From positions 62,001 through 126,000 of the IMG/VR virus record IMGVR_UViG_3300017917_002374: DNA of 64,000 nt, one strand, 5' to 3'. Position numbers and translations under genes: made by a program. The notes below the pieces were generated by a model. That model was not told where the DNA came from. It saw only the letters and a program-made list of their open reading frames with translations, and made no database searches. The stretch's first letter is position 1. Each line of letters opens with the position of its first letter. The DNA is from a virus. Positions 42,770 through 51,508 of this stretch are shown piece by piece.

Positions 42770-43351
42770 ATGAGTTTCAAAACCATGTTAGTGGACTGTG
42801 ATGGTGTGCTGTTGGACTGGCAGTATACATTTGATGAATGGATGAAAAAACGCGGCTATGTACAAAAGCCCAATGCTGAAGATTATTATAAGATATCTGA
42901 TCAATTTGAAAATGTAAGTGCCACAGAAGCTAAAAAGTTTACCAAGCTGTTCAATGAATCAGCGGCAATCGGATTTTTACCTCCGTTGCGAGACAGCGTG
43001 TATTGGATCAAACGTATTAATGAAGAACTTGGCTATAGGTTTGTGTGTATTACCAGTCTCAGTGAAGATCCCTATGCTGGCAAACTGCGACGCATGAATC
43101 TTGAACGCTGGTTTGGTGATGTGTTTGAGGATGTGGTTTGTTTGCCCACAGGCAGTGACAAACATGAGGCACTGGAACAATATCGTGATTCAGGATTGTT
43201 TTGGTGTGAAGATAAATTAGAGAACGCCGACTTAGGCCACAATCTTGGCCTGAAAAGCATACTACTTGAGCATGGACATAACCGTGGTGTGGTACGTCCA
43301 TACCCAGTAGTCAAACACTGGCGTCAAATTCACGCACTGTTGAGCAACTAA
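42770..43351 (+). CDS. HAD-family phosphatase / 5'-nucleotidase-like
   Basis: 193 residues with HAD motif I DCDGVLLDW (D9 nucleophile, D11 acid/base), motif II in VCITSLS, motif III Lys around GSDKHEAL, and an acidic motif IV FWCEDKLEN. Similar small HAD enzymes in phages are annotated as 5'(3')-deoxyribonucleotidases. It may adjust nucleotide pools with MazG; the substrate is not proven. Convergent with phoH, the two stops overlapping. Confidence 0.74.
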   Translation: MSFKTMLVDCDGVLLDWQYTFDEWMKKRGYVQKPNAEDYYKISDQFENVSATEAKKFTKLFNESAAIGFLPPLRDSVYWIKRINEELGYRFVCITSLSEDPYAGKLRRMNLERWFGDVFEDVVCLPTGSDKHEALEQYRDSGLFWCEDKLENADLGHNLGLKSILLEHGHNRGVVRPYPVVKHWRQIHALLSN

Positions 43352-44115
43352 ATTTCTTTATAGATTTTTAGTACCTCAACCACAGCAGGATGTCTATGCA
43401 CATCCTTGCCGGTGAACTCCACTCCGGCCACATAACGACAATCTTTATATTGATCCACTAGACGTTGAAAGTCTAGCAGCCCATTGTCGTTTTCTTTTCT
43501 ATCAGCTTGTCTGGTGTCGCCTGTGACTACCAGCTTGCTGTTCTCACCTAAACGTGTCAGCAGCATTTTCATTTGACCTGGGGTCGCGTTTTGCATTTCG
43601 TCTGCAATTATCCACGCATTTTTAAATGTCCGCCCACGCATGTATGCTAGTGGAGAAATCTCAATCTGTTGGTCTTCTAGCATACGGGTAATATCTTGTG
43701 GCCTATAGTGTTCGTGCATGATATCAAATATAGGCCGGGTCCAAGGTTCCATCTTGGCATTTAAATCGCCGGGAAGAAACCCGTGTTTTTCATCATCAAC
43801 TCCAACTGCTGGGCGAGTAACAATTATCTTGCTACATTCACCTGCTCTAAAAGCTCTAAGAGCTGCTAGAACTGCTAGCATGGTTTTTCCTGTGCCAGCT
43901 GGTCCTGTTGCAAAAACTATCAAACGATCCGGATTTAAAAGTAGGTCTATATACTCCTCTTGTTTTAGACTTTTAGGTATTAAACTGATTTGTTTCTTTT
44001 GTGTTCTGAATTCTTGAAAACTAATGGTATTATCAAATGCGGGCTGTAATGCCAGTTTTTGCTTTCTTTTGCTCAAGTTTGATGCTCCTATGTTGGTAAA
44101 TTTGTAGACAGACAT
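43348..44115 (-). CDS. phoH: PhoH-family ATPase
   Basis: 255 residues, the only minus-strand gene. Walker A GPAGTGKT (71-78), Walker B IIADEMQN (169-176), sensor-like VVTGDTRQ and RPAVGVDDEKHGFLPGDLNAKMEPW. This is the core PhoH domain, linked in bacteria to RNA metabolism and phosphate response, and very common in aquatic phages. Leader on the minus strand has AAGGAG just before ATG, preceded by a hairpin. I saw no clear Pho box. Convergent with the HAD gene, divergent from the gene at 44294. Confidence 0.93.
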   Translation of the reverse strand: MSVYKFTNIGASNLSKRKQKLALQPAFDNTISFQEFRTQKKQISLIPKSLKQEEYIDLLLNPDRLIVFATGPAGTGKTMLAVLAALRAFRAGECSKIIVTRPAVGVDDEKHGFLPGDLNAKMEPWTRPIFDIMHEHYRPQDITRMLEDQQIEISPLAYMRGRTFKNAWIIADEMQNATPGQMKMLLTRLGENSKLVVTGDTRQADRKENDNGLLDFQRLVDQYKDCRYVAGVEFTGKDVHRHPAVVEVLKIYKEI

Positions 44116-44130
44116 TTTGAGCTCCTTAAG

Positions 44131-44165
44131 AGCCAGTGGTTGTGCTGGCTACACAAATATTTAAA
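44131..44165 (-). promoter_or_regulatory. phoH late box and leader hairpin
   Basis: Read on the minus strand: TTTAAATA (44165-44158) then, about six bases on, AGCCAG-cacaacca-CTGGCT (44150-44131), a 6-bp stem with 8-base loop, then the AAGGAG site. The hairpin would sit at the very 5' end of the phoH transcript. Confidence 0.5.
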
Positions 44166-44268
44166 ACTGTTTCTAGATAGTAAAACACAGTTGAATTCGG
44201 CAACAGGTCTTGCATAAGTAATAGACTGTGCCTCAAATTTAGCTTTGCATATCCAATCTGCTTTTAGA

Positions 44269-44276
44269 GCTAAATA
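44269..44276 (+). promoter_or_regulatory. late-promoter box GCTAAATA
   Basis: Same octamer as the two boxes before the fibre gene at 31158; 17 bases before the next ATG. It lies in the 178-base divergent gap next to phoH, in which I see no other gene. Confidence 0.52.
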
Positions 44277-44293
44277 ATGTAAACGGATAAGAT

Positions 44294-44845
44294 ATGTCAA
44301 CCGAATTACTAGATATCATTCAGAACTCCAAAGATCTTTACATGAGCGACAGTGCTGTGACCAGTCTCATGGATTTTGAGCGTGTGCTAGACGAGCTGGA
44401 TCTATATGTGTTCAAAAACTGGAAAAAAGGCGAACTGGTAGCAGGTCCAGCATACGAGAAGTATTTTGTAAGCTGCACCTTTATGTGGCCTCGCAAGTTC
44501 ATGCCTGATCCACGTGGTGGCGAAAGACTACTAGATTATGGTTGTGAAGTGTACTACAAAAAAGACACTCTCAGCTATCCAGTAAAGATTAAGGATCAAT
44601 CTGATTTCAAACCGGGTACCAAGATGCCCAAGCAGGCCACAGTGCCTATTTGGTTGGTTGAAATTGTGATGCCTAAAAAACTCATGCAAGATGTCACACG
44701 CGGTAGTGTGGAACTTGAAAATGAAAGTGTGGATGCAGAAGACATTGAACAGGCTTACGAAACAGGTGCAGATGAGGATGCGTACAAAACTCCAGACGCA
44801 GTTGCAGGTCAACCGCCAGCGCCAATATCAGGAGCACCAGCATGA
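44294..44845 (+). CDS. conserved phage structural-operon protein (183 aa)
   Basis: Recognisable block GPAYEKYFVSCTFMWPRKFMPDPRGGERLLDYGCEVYYKKD, then WLVEIVMPKKLMQD and an acidic Pro/Ala-rich tail. I remember nearly the same sequence in T4-like phages of marine bacteria, always unassigned and next to the following gene. Late promoter and ATGA coupling to its neighbour suggest a virion or assembly role. Confidence 0.68.
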   Translation: MSTELLDIIQNSKDLYMSDSAVTSLMDFERVLDELDLYVFKNWKKGELVAGPAYEKYFVSCTFMWPRKFMPDPRGGERLLDYGCEVYYKKDTLSYPVKIKDQSDFKPGTKMPKQATVPIWLVEIVMPKKLMQDVTRGSVELENESVDAEDIEQAYETGADEDAYKTPDAVAGQPPAPISGAPA

Positions 44846-45387
44846 AGCAATTACTAGAAGGACTTGAACACGGCGATCTTCGTAGACTAGTGCATGACGA
44901 ATTGCACATTGACGAATTCAAAAGCAAACTAGGCGAAGACAAAGATGTGGTGGTGGTTAGTTTTAAAGTTGCAGGCAAAGCACCTGCACAAGACGTGGTT
45001 GATTTTTTAGAAAAAAGCTACGACTGGGTAATTGATGCAGATGTTAGCTCAGGAGAAATGAGCGACGGCGACTATATTGTGTTTGTTGAGCTTCCAAGAG
45101 AAAAAGAAGTTGTAGACCAAATCATAGAAATGATGCAAGATCTAATGAATCTTACCAATCAAAAGATCAAGGAATGGCGTGTGCGTTATTATAAAGACAA
45201 TCAAGAACACAAACTGGATCGCGATACTCTGCAGAAGTTGATTCCAACCACTCCAGAAGAATACGAAGCTAGATTTGGCAACAAAGAAATAGACAGTTTA
45301 AAAACTGCGGCCGGTGTTAGGGTAAACACCAAGGCCCCTAAAAATGAATTTACGGAGGCACTGAGAGTCGCAGCAGGCATATTATAA
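44842..45387 (+). CDS. conserved phage protein, possible virion component (181 aa)
   Basis: Opens MKQLLEGLEHGDLRRLV, a short helix with an L-x-E site (LLE) like T4 capsid-targeting peptides. Then DVVVVSFKVAGKAPAQDVVDFLEKSYDWVIDADVSSGEMSDGDYIVFVELPRE, an alpha/beta domain, and a C-terminal EYEARFGNKEIDSLKTAAGV. Coupled to the gene upstream. Conserved in aquatic T4-like phages as I recall; function unknown. Confidence 0.66.
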   Translation: MKQLLEGLEHGDLRRLVHDELHIDEFKSKLGEDKDVVVVSFKVAGKAPAQDVVDFLEKSYDWVIDADVSSGEMSDGDYIVFVELPREKEVVDQIIEMMQDLMNLTNQKIKEWRVRYYKDNQEHKLDRDTLQKLIPTTPEEYEARFGNKEIDSLKTAAGVRVNTKAPKNEFTEALRVAAGIL

Positions 45388-45401
45388 AAAAGGAGCTACC
45401 C

Positions 45402-46031
45402 ATGAGTTTCAAATTTGATTTTACTGAAGCAAAATTACGACAAATACTGGTAGGTGCACCACATGTAGATCAGTGGTACAAAGCACTTTACGAAATACTT
45501 CCTGACTATGAAATTGACACGCCCAATCGTGTGGCCTGCTGGTTAGGACAAACTGCTCATGAAAGTGGCGGTTATAGAGCACTAAGAGAAAATTTAAACT
45601 ATAGTGCAGAAGGCCTTGCCAAGCTGTTTAAGAAATATTTCCCTACAGTTGACAGCGCCAAACCATATGCACGCCAGCCTGAAAAAATTGCCAATAAGAT
45701 CTATTCCAGCAGAATGGGCAACGGCGACGAGCGTTCAGGCGATGGATGGAAGTACCGCGGTCGTGGACTGATTCAACTTACCGGCAAGAGCAATTACATG
45801 TGGTTCGCGGCCAGCATTGAAACAGATCTAGAAGAAACAATTCGCTTTCTAGAAACCTACGAAGGTGCTGTGCAAAGTGCTTGCTGGTTCTGGGAAAACA
45901 ATAATCTCAATGACCTGGCAGACAAGATGGATATCAAACTGATGACCAAGCGTATCAACGGCGGGTTTATTGGCTTAGATGATCGCATCAAACACATCAA
46001 TCATGCTGTGCATGTTCTAAGCGGACACTGA
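45402..46031 (+). CDS. endolysin, GH19 (chitinase-like) family
   Basis: 209 residues with the glycoside hydrolase 19 signature: catalytic Glu54 in LGQTAHESGGYRAL, then MGNGDERSGDGWKYRGRGLIQLTGKSNY (Glu110 as the likely second acid) and a C-terminal RINGGFIGLDDR. It cuts the glycan strands of peptidoglycan at lysis. No signal peptide, so it depends on the holin. AGGAG site. First gene of a lysis cassette with spanins and holin. Confidence 0.9.
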   Translation: MSFKFDFTEAKLRQILVGAPHVDQWYKALYEILPDYEIDTPNRVACWLGQTAHESGGYRALRENLNYSAEGLAKLFKKYFPTVDSAKPYARQPEKIANKIYSSRMGNGDERSGDGWKYRGRGLIQLTGKSNYMWFAASIETDLEETIRFLETYEGAVQSACWFWENNNLNDLADKMDIKLMTKRINGGFIGLDDRIKHINHAVHVLSGH

Positions 46032-46032
46032 T

Positions 46033-46488
46033 ATGTGGTTACTACACCTAATGCCTGATTGGTTGTTGATGTTTGTGGTATATGCTGCATTAGGCATAGG
46101 TGTGGCATTGACCATAGCCGGTTGGATAATGAAAAATATCATTGCACAGATTGGCGGAGTGGCACTGCTGGTAACAGGGGTGTACTGGTACGGTGGATAT
46201 ACCACTGAAATGATCTGGCGAGAACAAGTGGCTGCACTAGAAGAAAAGATCAAAGAATCAGAAAACCGTGCACCAGTAATCACCAAGGAAATCGTTACCA
46301 AATACAAAGATAAAATTTTTGTGGTTAATCGTGGTGTGGAAGTGATCAAAAAAGAAATTGAAATCAAACGAGAAATCATTAATGAAGGGTGCAAGTTGAA
46401 CCCAACTGCTGTTGAAATGTACAACAAAGGAATAACAGGTGGTGCAACTGTGGAAGTAGGTCCATTGACTCCTGAGGAAAAGAGATGA
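46033..46488 (+). CDS. inner-membrane spanin (Rz-like)
   Basis: 151 residues. Two hydrophobic segments (about 10-30 and 36-52) followed by a long periplasmic coiled coil (EQVAALEEKIKESENRAPVITKEIVTKYKDK...). Two segments would put the N-terminus outside and still leave the coil in the periplasm; classical Rz has one. The 3' end overlaps the outer spanin gene, the usual Rz/Rz1 arrangement. Confidence 0.78.
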   Translation: MWLLHLMPDWLLMFVVYAALGIGVALTIAGWIMKNIIAQIGGVALLVTGVYWYGGYTTEMIWREQVAALEEKIKESENRAPVITKEIVTKYKDKIFVVNRGVEVIKKEIEIKREIINEGCKLNPTAVEMYNKGITGGATVEVGPLTPEEKR

Positions 46489-46748
46489 AATATTTTTTAA
46501 TATTAACCATTTTTCTTTCTGCTTGCTCTACCACAGTTCCAGTTAAGAGAACATTTCCAGAAGCAGATCCGTTTATGTTGGAGCCGGCAGCAGCTCTAAC
46601 TCCATTACCACCAGATACCACAGAACTGGACAAGTTAATTGAGAATGCAACAGACAACTACGGAAAGTACAGAGCCTTGGTTCATCGTTACGAAATGTGG
46701 CAAGAATGGTACAAGAAACAAAAAGAAAACTTTGATCAGGTGAAATAA
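46485..46748 (+). CDS. outer-membrane spanin lipoprotein (Rz1-like)
   Basis: 87 residues with signal and lipobox FLSAC (Cys14), a Pro-rich stretch (PEADPF, TPLPPDTTE) as in Rz1, and a helix that can pair with the inner spanin coil. It overlaps the inner spanin by ATGA. Joins the two membranes in the last step of lysis; implies a Gram-negative host. Confidence 0.8.
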   Translation: MKYFLILTIFLSACSTTVPVKRTFPEADPFMLEPAAALTPLPPDTTELDKLIENATDNYGKYRALVHRYEMWQEWYKKQKENFDQVK

Positions 46749-46996
46749 TGTTAGAGTCGCTAGTACAAGAATTAGACACATATACTCAAGACAGTTTTCA
46801 TGCGGCAAATTTTGCAGTACAAGCTAGAGTGTTCTACAGATTATATCAGCAAGGACATATCAGTAAACAGGTATTTTTTAATCAAATACAAAACATTATT
46901 GATGCACAAGTGGATAGAACTAACAATAACGAAATCGGCGACAAAATCAAACTTGACTCTTTTTTGTATAGATTCAAAGAGTGGTTAGAACGATAA
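46748..46996 (+). CDS. hypothetical protein within the lysis cassette (82 aa)
   Basis: All-helical: SLVQELDTYTQDSFHAANFAVQARVFYRLYQQGHISKQVFFNQI. Start overlaps the spanin stop by one base. No membrane segment. It may be a lysis regulator or a bystander; not recognised. Confidence 0.58.
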   Translation: MLESLVQELDTYTQDSFHAANFAVQARVFYRLYQQGHISKQVFFNQIQNIIDAQVDRTNNNEIGDKIKLDSFLYRFKEWLER

Positions 46997-47019
46997 TAAT
47001 CAAATAAAGGAGCTTAAAC

Positions 47020-47544
47020 ATGCCTATTACAGGAAAAACCCCAATTGCAGATCTAGGTGATGCTGGAGATGCAGATCATAGAATTGATTCATTGCTAGGT
47101 GCAGAAGAACCTTCACCAGTATCTAGAATTGAACCCAGCATTGGTCCATCGCCTGGCGCTGGTTTTGGTGCGCCAACTGCACCTAGTTTTAGTGCTGCAC
47201 CCATGCAATCACAGATGGCACCACAACCACAAATGAATCTCACACAAGCAGGTTCAAATGCAGCGCAAGGTGCGGATGTACTAGTCAAAAATACCAATGA
47301 AGACTGGATCAACAAGAAATGGCGTCCGGTTATGGGTTGGGTATACATGGCCACCTGTACCGCAGACTTTGTGCTGTTCCCTGTACTGTGGAGTATTCTG
47401 CAAACCATGCAAGGTGGACAGGTTACTAGTCAGTGGCAGCCGTTGACATTGCAAGGTGCAGGACTGTATCATATTGCCATGGGTGCTGTGCTTGGTATCG
47501 CTGCGTATGGTCGTACCAAAGAAAAACTAGATCAAAAACAGTAA
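47020..47544 (+). CDS. putative holin with disordered N-terminus (174 aa)
   Basis: The first 95 residues are Pro/Ala/Gln-rich and disordered. The C-terminal 75 (NEDWINKKWRPVMGWVYMATCTADFVLFPVLWSILQ...LTLQGAGLYHIAMGAVLGIAAYGRTKEK) match the pattern of three-TM holins (KxWRPxxGW...). It would open the inner membrane for the endolysin. AAAGGAG site. Placed with endolysin and spanins. A 95-residue extension is long for a holin, so a structural role is the alternative. Confidence 0.72.
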   Translation: MPITGKTPIADLGDAGDADHRIDSLLGAEEPSPVSRIEPSIGPSPGAGFGAPTAPSFSAAPMQSQMAPQPQMNLTQAGSNAAQGADVLVKNTNEDWINKKWRPVMGWVYMATCTADFVLFPVLWSILQTMQGGQVTSQWQPLTLQGAGLYHIAMGAVLGIAAYGRTKEKLDQKQ

Positions 47545-47546
47545 TC

Positions 47547-47554
47547 TATAAATA
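47547..47554 (+). promoter_or_regulatory. late promoter TATAAATA
   Basis: Perfect octamer just after the holin stop; start near 47560 gives a leader of about 74 bases before the J-domain gene. Confidence 0.62.
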
Positions 47555-47598
47555 TTTGCGTAACGGTCAGCGAGAATTGCCTAAAGTGGGATTCTCGC

Positions 47599-47627
47599 TT
47601 GACACATGGTTAATTAACGTGTAGAAT
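47599..47627 (+). promoter_or_regulatory. sigma70-type promoter giving a leaderless mRNA
   Basis: Perfect TTGACA (47599-47604), 17-base spacer, TAGAAT (47622-47627). The expected start at 47634 is the A of the J-domain gene's ATG. Confidence 0.68.
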
Positions 47628-47633
47628 ATGCGC

Positions 47634-48473
47634 ATGGACTATTACTCTATCCTGGGTGTACAAAGAAGTGCATCTGAAGACGAAATCAAACAAGCCTATC
47701 GTAAACTGGCTATGAAACACCATCCAGATCGCGGCGGTGATCAAGCACAGTTTCAAAAGATACAAGAAGCCTACGACACACTAGGCGATCCGCAAAAACG
47801 CTCACAATACGATAACCCGCAACCACAAGGTGCTCATTTCAGTTTTAACTTTGGTGGTGGAGATCCTTTTGCAGATATTTTCAGCCAATTTGGCTTTGGC
47901 CCAGGTGCAGATCCATTTGCGCACATGCGTCAACAGCAACAGCGTCGTAACAAAGACATTAGAATTAGAATTCATGTGGGTCTTGCAGAAACACTCAAAG
48001 AACATACAAAAACTGTGAGTGTGCAAACCACAACTGGAGAAAGACAAACAGTAAATGTAACTATTCCTCAAGGTATAACCACAGGCAGCACAATCAAGTA
48101 CCCAGGACTAGGCGACAACATGTTTAATACCTTACCACGTGGTGATCTCATTGTGCAGTTTGTGGTAGATGAAGATCCTCAGTATTCTGTTCATGGTATA
48201 GACTTGCTTTATAAAATTGTAGTAAATGCCCTTGATGCAATGACCGGAGTAGCAGTGGATGTTCCGGGAATTGAAGGTAGAATATTTAACATGCAGATTC
48301 CAGCTGGTGCCACACACGGTTCAAAGTTTAGAATCCCTAACCAGGGATTGTTTGCCATGAATCACAATGGACAAGTTCGTGGTAGTTTGATTGTTGAGGT
48401 GTTTGTTGACATACCCAAACTGTCCACACCAGAGCAGCTGGATTTAATTCAAAAATTACGCAACACCCTATAA
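47634..48473 (+). CDS. J-domain co-chaperone (DnaJ/CbpA type)
   Basis: 279 residues from the ATG at 47634. An in-frame ATG at 47628 directly abuts the -10 box and would lie upstream of the transcript start. J domain with HPD at 30-32 (KHHPDRGGD), a Gly/Phe-rich region ([11 protein letters not shown]), then the two C-terminal beta domains ([41 protein letters not shown]). There is no zinc finger, so it is class II like CbpA. It would deliver substrates to the phage DnaK and trigger its ATPase. Two promoters, early leaderless and late. Confidence 0.92.
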   Translation: MDYYSILGVQRSASEDEIKQAYRKLAMKHHPDRGGDQAQFQKIQEAYDTLGDPQKRSQYDNPQPQGAHFSFNFGGGDPFADIFSQFGFGPGADPFAHMRQQQQRRNKDIRIRIHVGLAETLKEHTKTVSVQTTTGERQTVNVTIPQGITTGSTIKYPGLGDNMFNTLPRGDLIVQFVVDEDPQYSVHGIDLLYKIVVNALDAMTGVAVDVPGIEGRIFNMQIPAGATHGSKFRIPNQGLFAMNHNGQVRGSLIVEVFVDIPKLSTPEQLDLIQKLRNTL

Positions 48474-48476
48474 ATA
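48469..48476 (+). promoter_or_regulatory. late promoter TATAAATA
   Basis: Perfect octamer overlapping the J-domain gene's stop. Start near 48482 gives a 13-base leader without a Shine-Dalgarno sequence. Confidence 0.62.
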
Positions 48477-48494
48477 CTTTTACCTATTATAAAA

Positions 48495-50786
48495 ATGATT
48501 ACACCTAACCCTGAAATAGAAGTTATCATTAATGCTGCCGGCGACAATGCCAAGAAGTACAATCACGAATATGTTACTCTTGAGCATTTACTGTACGCCA
48601 TAGTCACTTACAAACCATTTAATGAATTGCTCACCAAGTTTGGTGTGGACACAAACAGTCTGATACTTGATATCAACACGTATCATGCAAATGCAGATTA
48701 TCTGGTGAGCAAAGATGTTGATGTGAACCCTAAAAAAACTCATGCACTTGAAAGAACATTTAACCGAGCTCTAACACAAGTTCTGTTTAGTGGCCGCAAC
48801 TACATGCAGGTGATTGATCTATATCTCAGTCTAATGGGAGAAACCAACAGTCATGCTGCATTCTTCTTGTTAAGGCATGGAATTGATCGCGCTAAGTTTC
48901 TTGAATTTTATAAAGAACACTATCAAGAAAACGCTGGACGTAAAAACGCTACCAAGCAACGTGCCACAGAAGTGCTCAAAGAATATTGCGAAGATCTTAC
49001 TGAACAAGCTCGTGAAGGCAAGATTGATCCTGTGATTGGTAGAGAATTTGAGATTGAAGAAATCACACATGTGCTGGCCAAGCGTAACAAGAGCAACGTG
49101 CTCATGGTTGGTGACCCTGGTGTGGGCAAAACTGCTATTGCAGAAGGACTGGCAAGAAAAATTGTGCATGGCGAAGTACCCGAGTATCTTAAAAACTTTA
49201 CCTTGTACAATCTTGACATTGGCACACTGCTAGCAGGCAGCAAGTATCGCGGCGAGTTTGAAGAAAAACTGCGTGATGTTATCAAGGCATTGAATGTAAA
49301 AGGCAACTGCATTCTGTTTATTGATGAGGCACACCAAATGCGTGGTGCCGGTGCAGGATCTGGCAGCAACGTGGACTTTGCCAACATGATCAAACCAGCA
49401 TTGACCAAAGGACGCATCAAGGTTATTGCATCAACCACTTGGGAAGAATTCACACAGAGCTTTGAGAAAGACCGTGCGCTCATGCGTCGTTTTTATAGAC
49501 TCACTGTGGACGAACCAACTCCTGCAGTGGCCAAAGACATTCTACGTGGACTGCGCAAACACTTTGAAGAGTTTCATGGCGGTACCATTGAAGACGATGC
49601 TATTGACAGTGCAGTTGATCTCAGTGTGCGCTATCAAAGTGATAAAAAGCTGCCTGACAAGGCCATTGACTTGATTGATACTGCTTGTGCCAAGGCCAAA
49701 ATCAATTTTGTTGATTGGACCGTGAACAAAACCAACATTATTGAAACACTGTCAAAATTTACCAAACTGCCTGTGGAGCAAATTGCCAATACCGAAGGCA
49801 GCAAAGCTATCTCTAACTTAGAAATATCTATCAAGGAACGACTGTTTGGACAAGACAGTGCTGTGGACAATGTGTTAGAAAAGATCTATGTCAGTCGTGC
49901 AGGCCTAAAGGCTATCAACAAGCCAATTGGCAGTTTCTTGTTTACTGGTCCTACTGGCACAGGTAAAACCGAACTGGCAAAACTGTTAACCGAAAATCTC
50001 GGGATGAAACTATTACGATATGATATGAGTGAATACCAAGAGAAACATTCAGTTGCCAAACTGATTGGTGCTCCCCCCGGGTATGTAGGTTATGACGATG
50101 GCAATCTAGGCGGCGGCTTGCTGATCAGCGACATTGAAAAGAATCCCAATGCTGTGATTCTGTTTGATGAAGTGGAAAAAGCACACCCAGATGTTATGAA
50201 CATTCTTTTGACCATGATGGACGAAGGCATTGTTACTTCTAGCAATGGCAAAAAAGCCGACTGCCGTAACTGCATTATCATCATGACCAGTAATCTTGGT
50301 GCAGCAGACAACGAGCGCAACAACATTGGTTTTGCTCGCAGTCTTGAGCGTACAGGAGAAGATGACAAAGCAGTTAAAGAATTCTTCAAACCTGAATTCC
50401 GCAACAGAATGGATGCTGTGTGCAAGTTTAATAAACTAGACAAAATGAGCATGAAAAAAATTGTGATCAAGTTTATTAACGAAATGAATGAACTACTAAG
50501 TGATCGTAACATGCGTGTGCGTCCTACAGATACCATGATAGATCATTTGATAGAACAAGGTTTTGATAGCAAAATGGGCGCAAGACCCTTGAACAGAAAA
50601 ATCAACGAACTGATCAAAGTTCCGTTGAGTAAGAAAATACTTTTTGAATCGGTGCCAAACAACACAAATATCACTGTAGATTACAAAGACAATGAAGTTT
50701 GTTTTGAAATACAATTGGCCTTAAACAACGCACTGCCTATAATTGACAGCAATGGATATATTGTCTTGGACCAAGTTGAATCCTAG
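48495..50786 (+). CDS. ClpA-like AAA+ unfoldase
   Basis: 763 residues. N-terminal Clp domain (YVTLEHLLYAI, ALTQVLFSGRNYMQVIDLYLSLMGE), first AAA+ module with Walker A GDPGVGKT (206-213) and Walker B FIDEAH, second with GPTGTGKT (485-492) and ILFDEVEKAHPDV. No ClpB middle coiled coil, so ClpA type. An IGF tripeptide (611-613) lies where ClpA has its IGL loop for binding ClpP, in N-N-I-G-F...FFKPEFRNRMDAV. No clpP is in the window, so it may use host ClpP and redirect its substrate choice. Late promoter; next to J-domain gene. Confidence 0.93.
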   Translation: MITPNPEIEVIINAAGDNAKKYNHEYVTLEHLLYAIVTYKPFNELLTKFGVDTNSLILDINTYHANADYLVSKDVDVNPKKTHALERTFNRALTQVLFSGRNYMQVIDLYLSLMGETNSHAAFFLLRHGIDRAKFLEFYKEHYQENAGRKNATKQRATEVLKEYCEDLTEQAREGKIDPVIGREFEIEEITHVLAKRNKSNVLMVGDPGVGKTAIAEGLARKIVHGEVPEYLKNFTLYNLDIGTLLAGSKYRGEFEEKLRDVIKALNVKGNCILFIDEAHQMRGAGAGSGSNVDFANMIKPALTKGRIKVIASTTWEEFTQSFEKDRALMRRFYRLTVDEPTPAVAKDILRGLRKHFEEFHGGTIEDDAIDSAVDLSVRYQSDKKLPDKAIDLIDTACAKAKINFVDWTVNKTNIIETLSKFTKLPVEQIANTEGSKAISNLEISIKERLFGQDSAVDNVLEKIYVSRAGLKAINKPIGSFLFTGPTGTGKTELAKLLTENLGMKLLRYDMSEYQEKHSVAKLIGAPPGYVGYDDGNLGGGLLISDIEKNPNAVILFDEVEKAHPDVMNILLTMMDEGIVTSSNGKKADCRNCIIIMTSNLGAADNERNNIGFARSLERTGEDDKAVKEFFKPEFRNRMDAVCKFNKLDKMSMKKIVIKFINEMNELLSDRNMRVRPTDTMIDHLIEQGFDSKMGARPLNRKINELIKVPLSKKILFESVPNNTNITVDYKDNEVCFEIQLALNNALPIIDSNGYIVLDQVES

Positions 50787-51483
50787 GATCTCTGTAGAGC
50801 CAGTTACCAAACGGTTTTTTAATCAATACTGTTACAAACTGGATCTAGAGATTCACGGTAGTGCATTTTTACGCTACCCTGATATACCTATCGAGGAACA
50901 AATTGAACACAGAAGCCGAGTTAATAGAAAAATTAACTTTGCAGGCACCTGGCGAAATTATAGAACTAAAACTCCAGACAGCGAAGATATCAAAGCTCTA
51001 GAGTATCTCATGACCAACTATATCAACTCGCCGGGAGTGTTTAAATTTAGAATTGAAGAACCCACGCTGAGTGTGTATGCAGAAGATGAAAATGATCTTT
51101 ATGATTTTGCATACAAGTTATACAAATCTATCAAGAACAACCGGCAGATCAAACGCATTCATCGTCCAAGATCTTTGGACCATTTTGAATTGTTGAGTCA
51201 AGGATACACAGTCAAGCAGAATAAAAAGGGATACAAATACAAAATTCTACTTCGTGAGGGAAGATACAGTTACGTGGTAAAGCAGCAGTTGTTAAACTAT
51301 CTTAGAAATCTCAATGATGATGTGCTGTTGCCCAAACATCTAGAGGAGGCACTAGAAAAGCCTTACGATAGTTTTTGGGGCAGTTACTTTTACTCAAAAG
51401 ACACAAGTATTCTTACCATGATTGCTTTGATCAATCCTCACTTTGTACGTTCTGTTGAGACCTATCAAGCTGTGAATAAATAA
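50752..51483 (+). CDS. conserved hypothetical protein (243 aa)
   Basis: The ATG at 50752 (MDILSWTKLNPRISV) is preferred over a TTG at 50743; it overlaps the end of the ClpA gene. Basic, rich in Tyr, with VTKRFFNQYCYKLDLEIHG, INFAGTWRNYRT and VRSVETYQAVNK. I recall related proteins in T4-like cyanophages, function unknown. Followed by a late box in its final codons. Confidence 0.64.
   Translation: MDILSWTKLNPRISVEPVTKRFFNQYCYKLDLEIHGSAFLRYPDIPIEEQIEHRSRVNRKINFAGTWRNYRTKTPDSEDIKALEYLMTNYINSPGVFKFRIEEPTLSVYAEDENDLYDFAYKLYKSIKNNRQIKRIHRPRSLDHFELLSQGYTVKQNKKGYKYKILLREGRYSYVVKQQLLNYLRNLNDDVLLPKHLEEALEKPYDSFWGSYFYSKDTSILTMIALINPHFVRSVETYQAVNK
51475..51482 (+). promoter_or_regulatory. late promoter AATAAATA
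   Basis: 7 of 8 match, overlapping the upstream stop, 26 bases before the next ATG; leader has TAGGAG. Confidence 0.58.
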
Positions 51484-51508
51484 TATACATAGATTATAGG
51501 AGCCCAAC

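Noticed and set aside
43718-44017. Plus-strand frame of 99 codons inside phoH
   Set aside because: The minus strand encodes a complete PhoH with Walker motifs; the plus frame is its shadow.
47628-47633. ATG at 47628 as the start of the J-domain gene
   Set aside because: It touches the -10 box and would be upstream of the transcript start; MDYYSILGV at 47634 is the normal J-domain opening.
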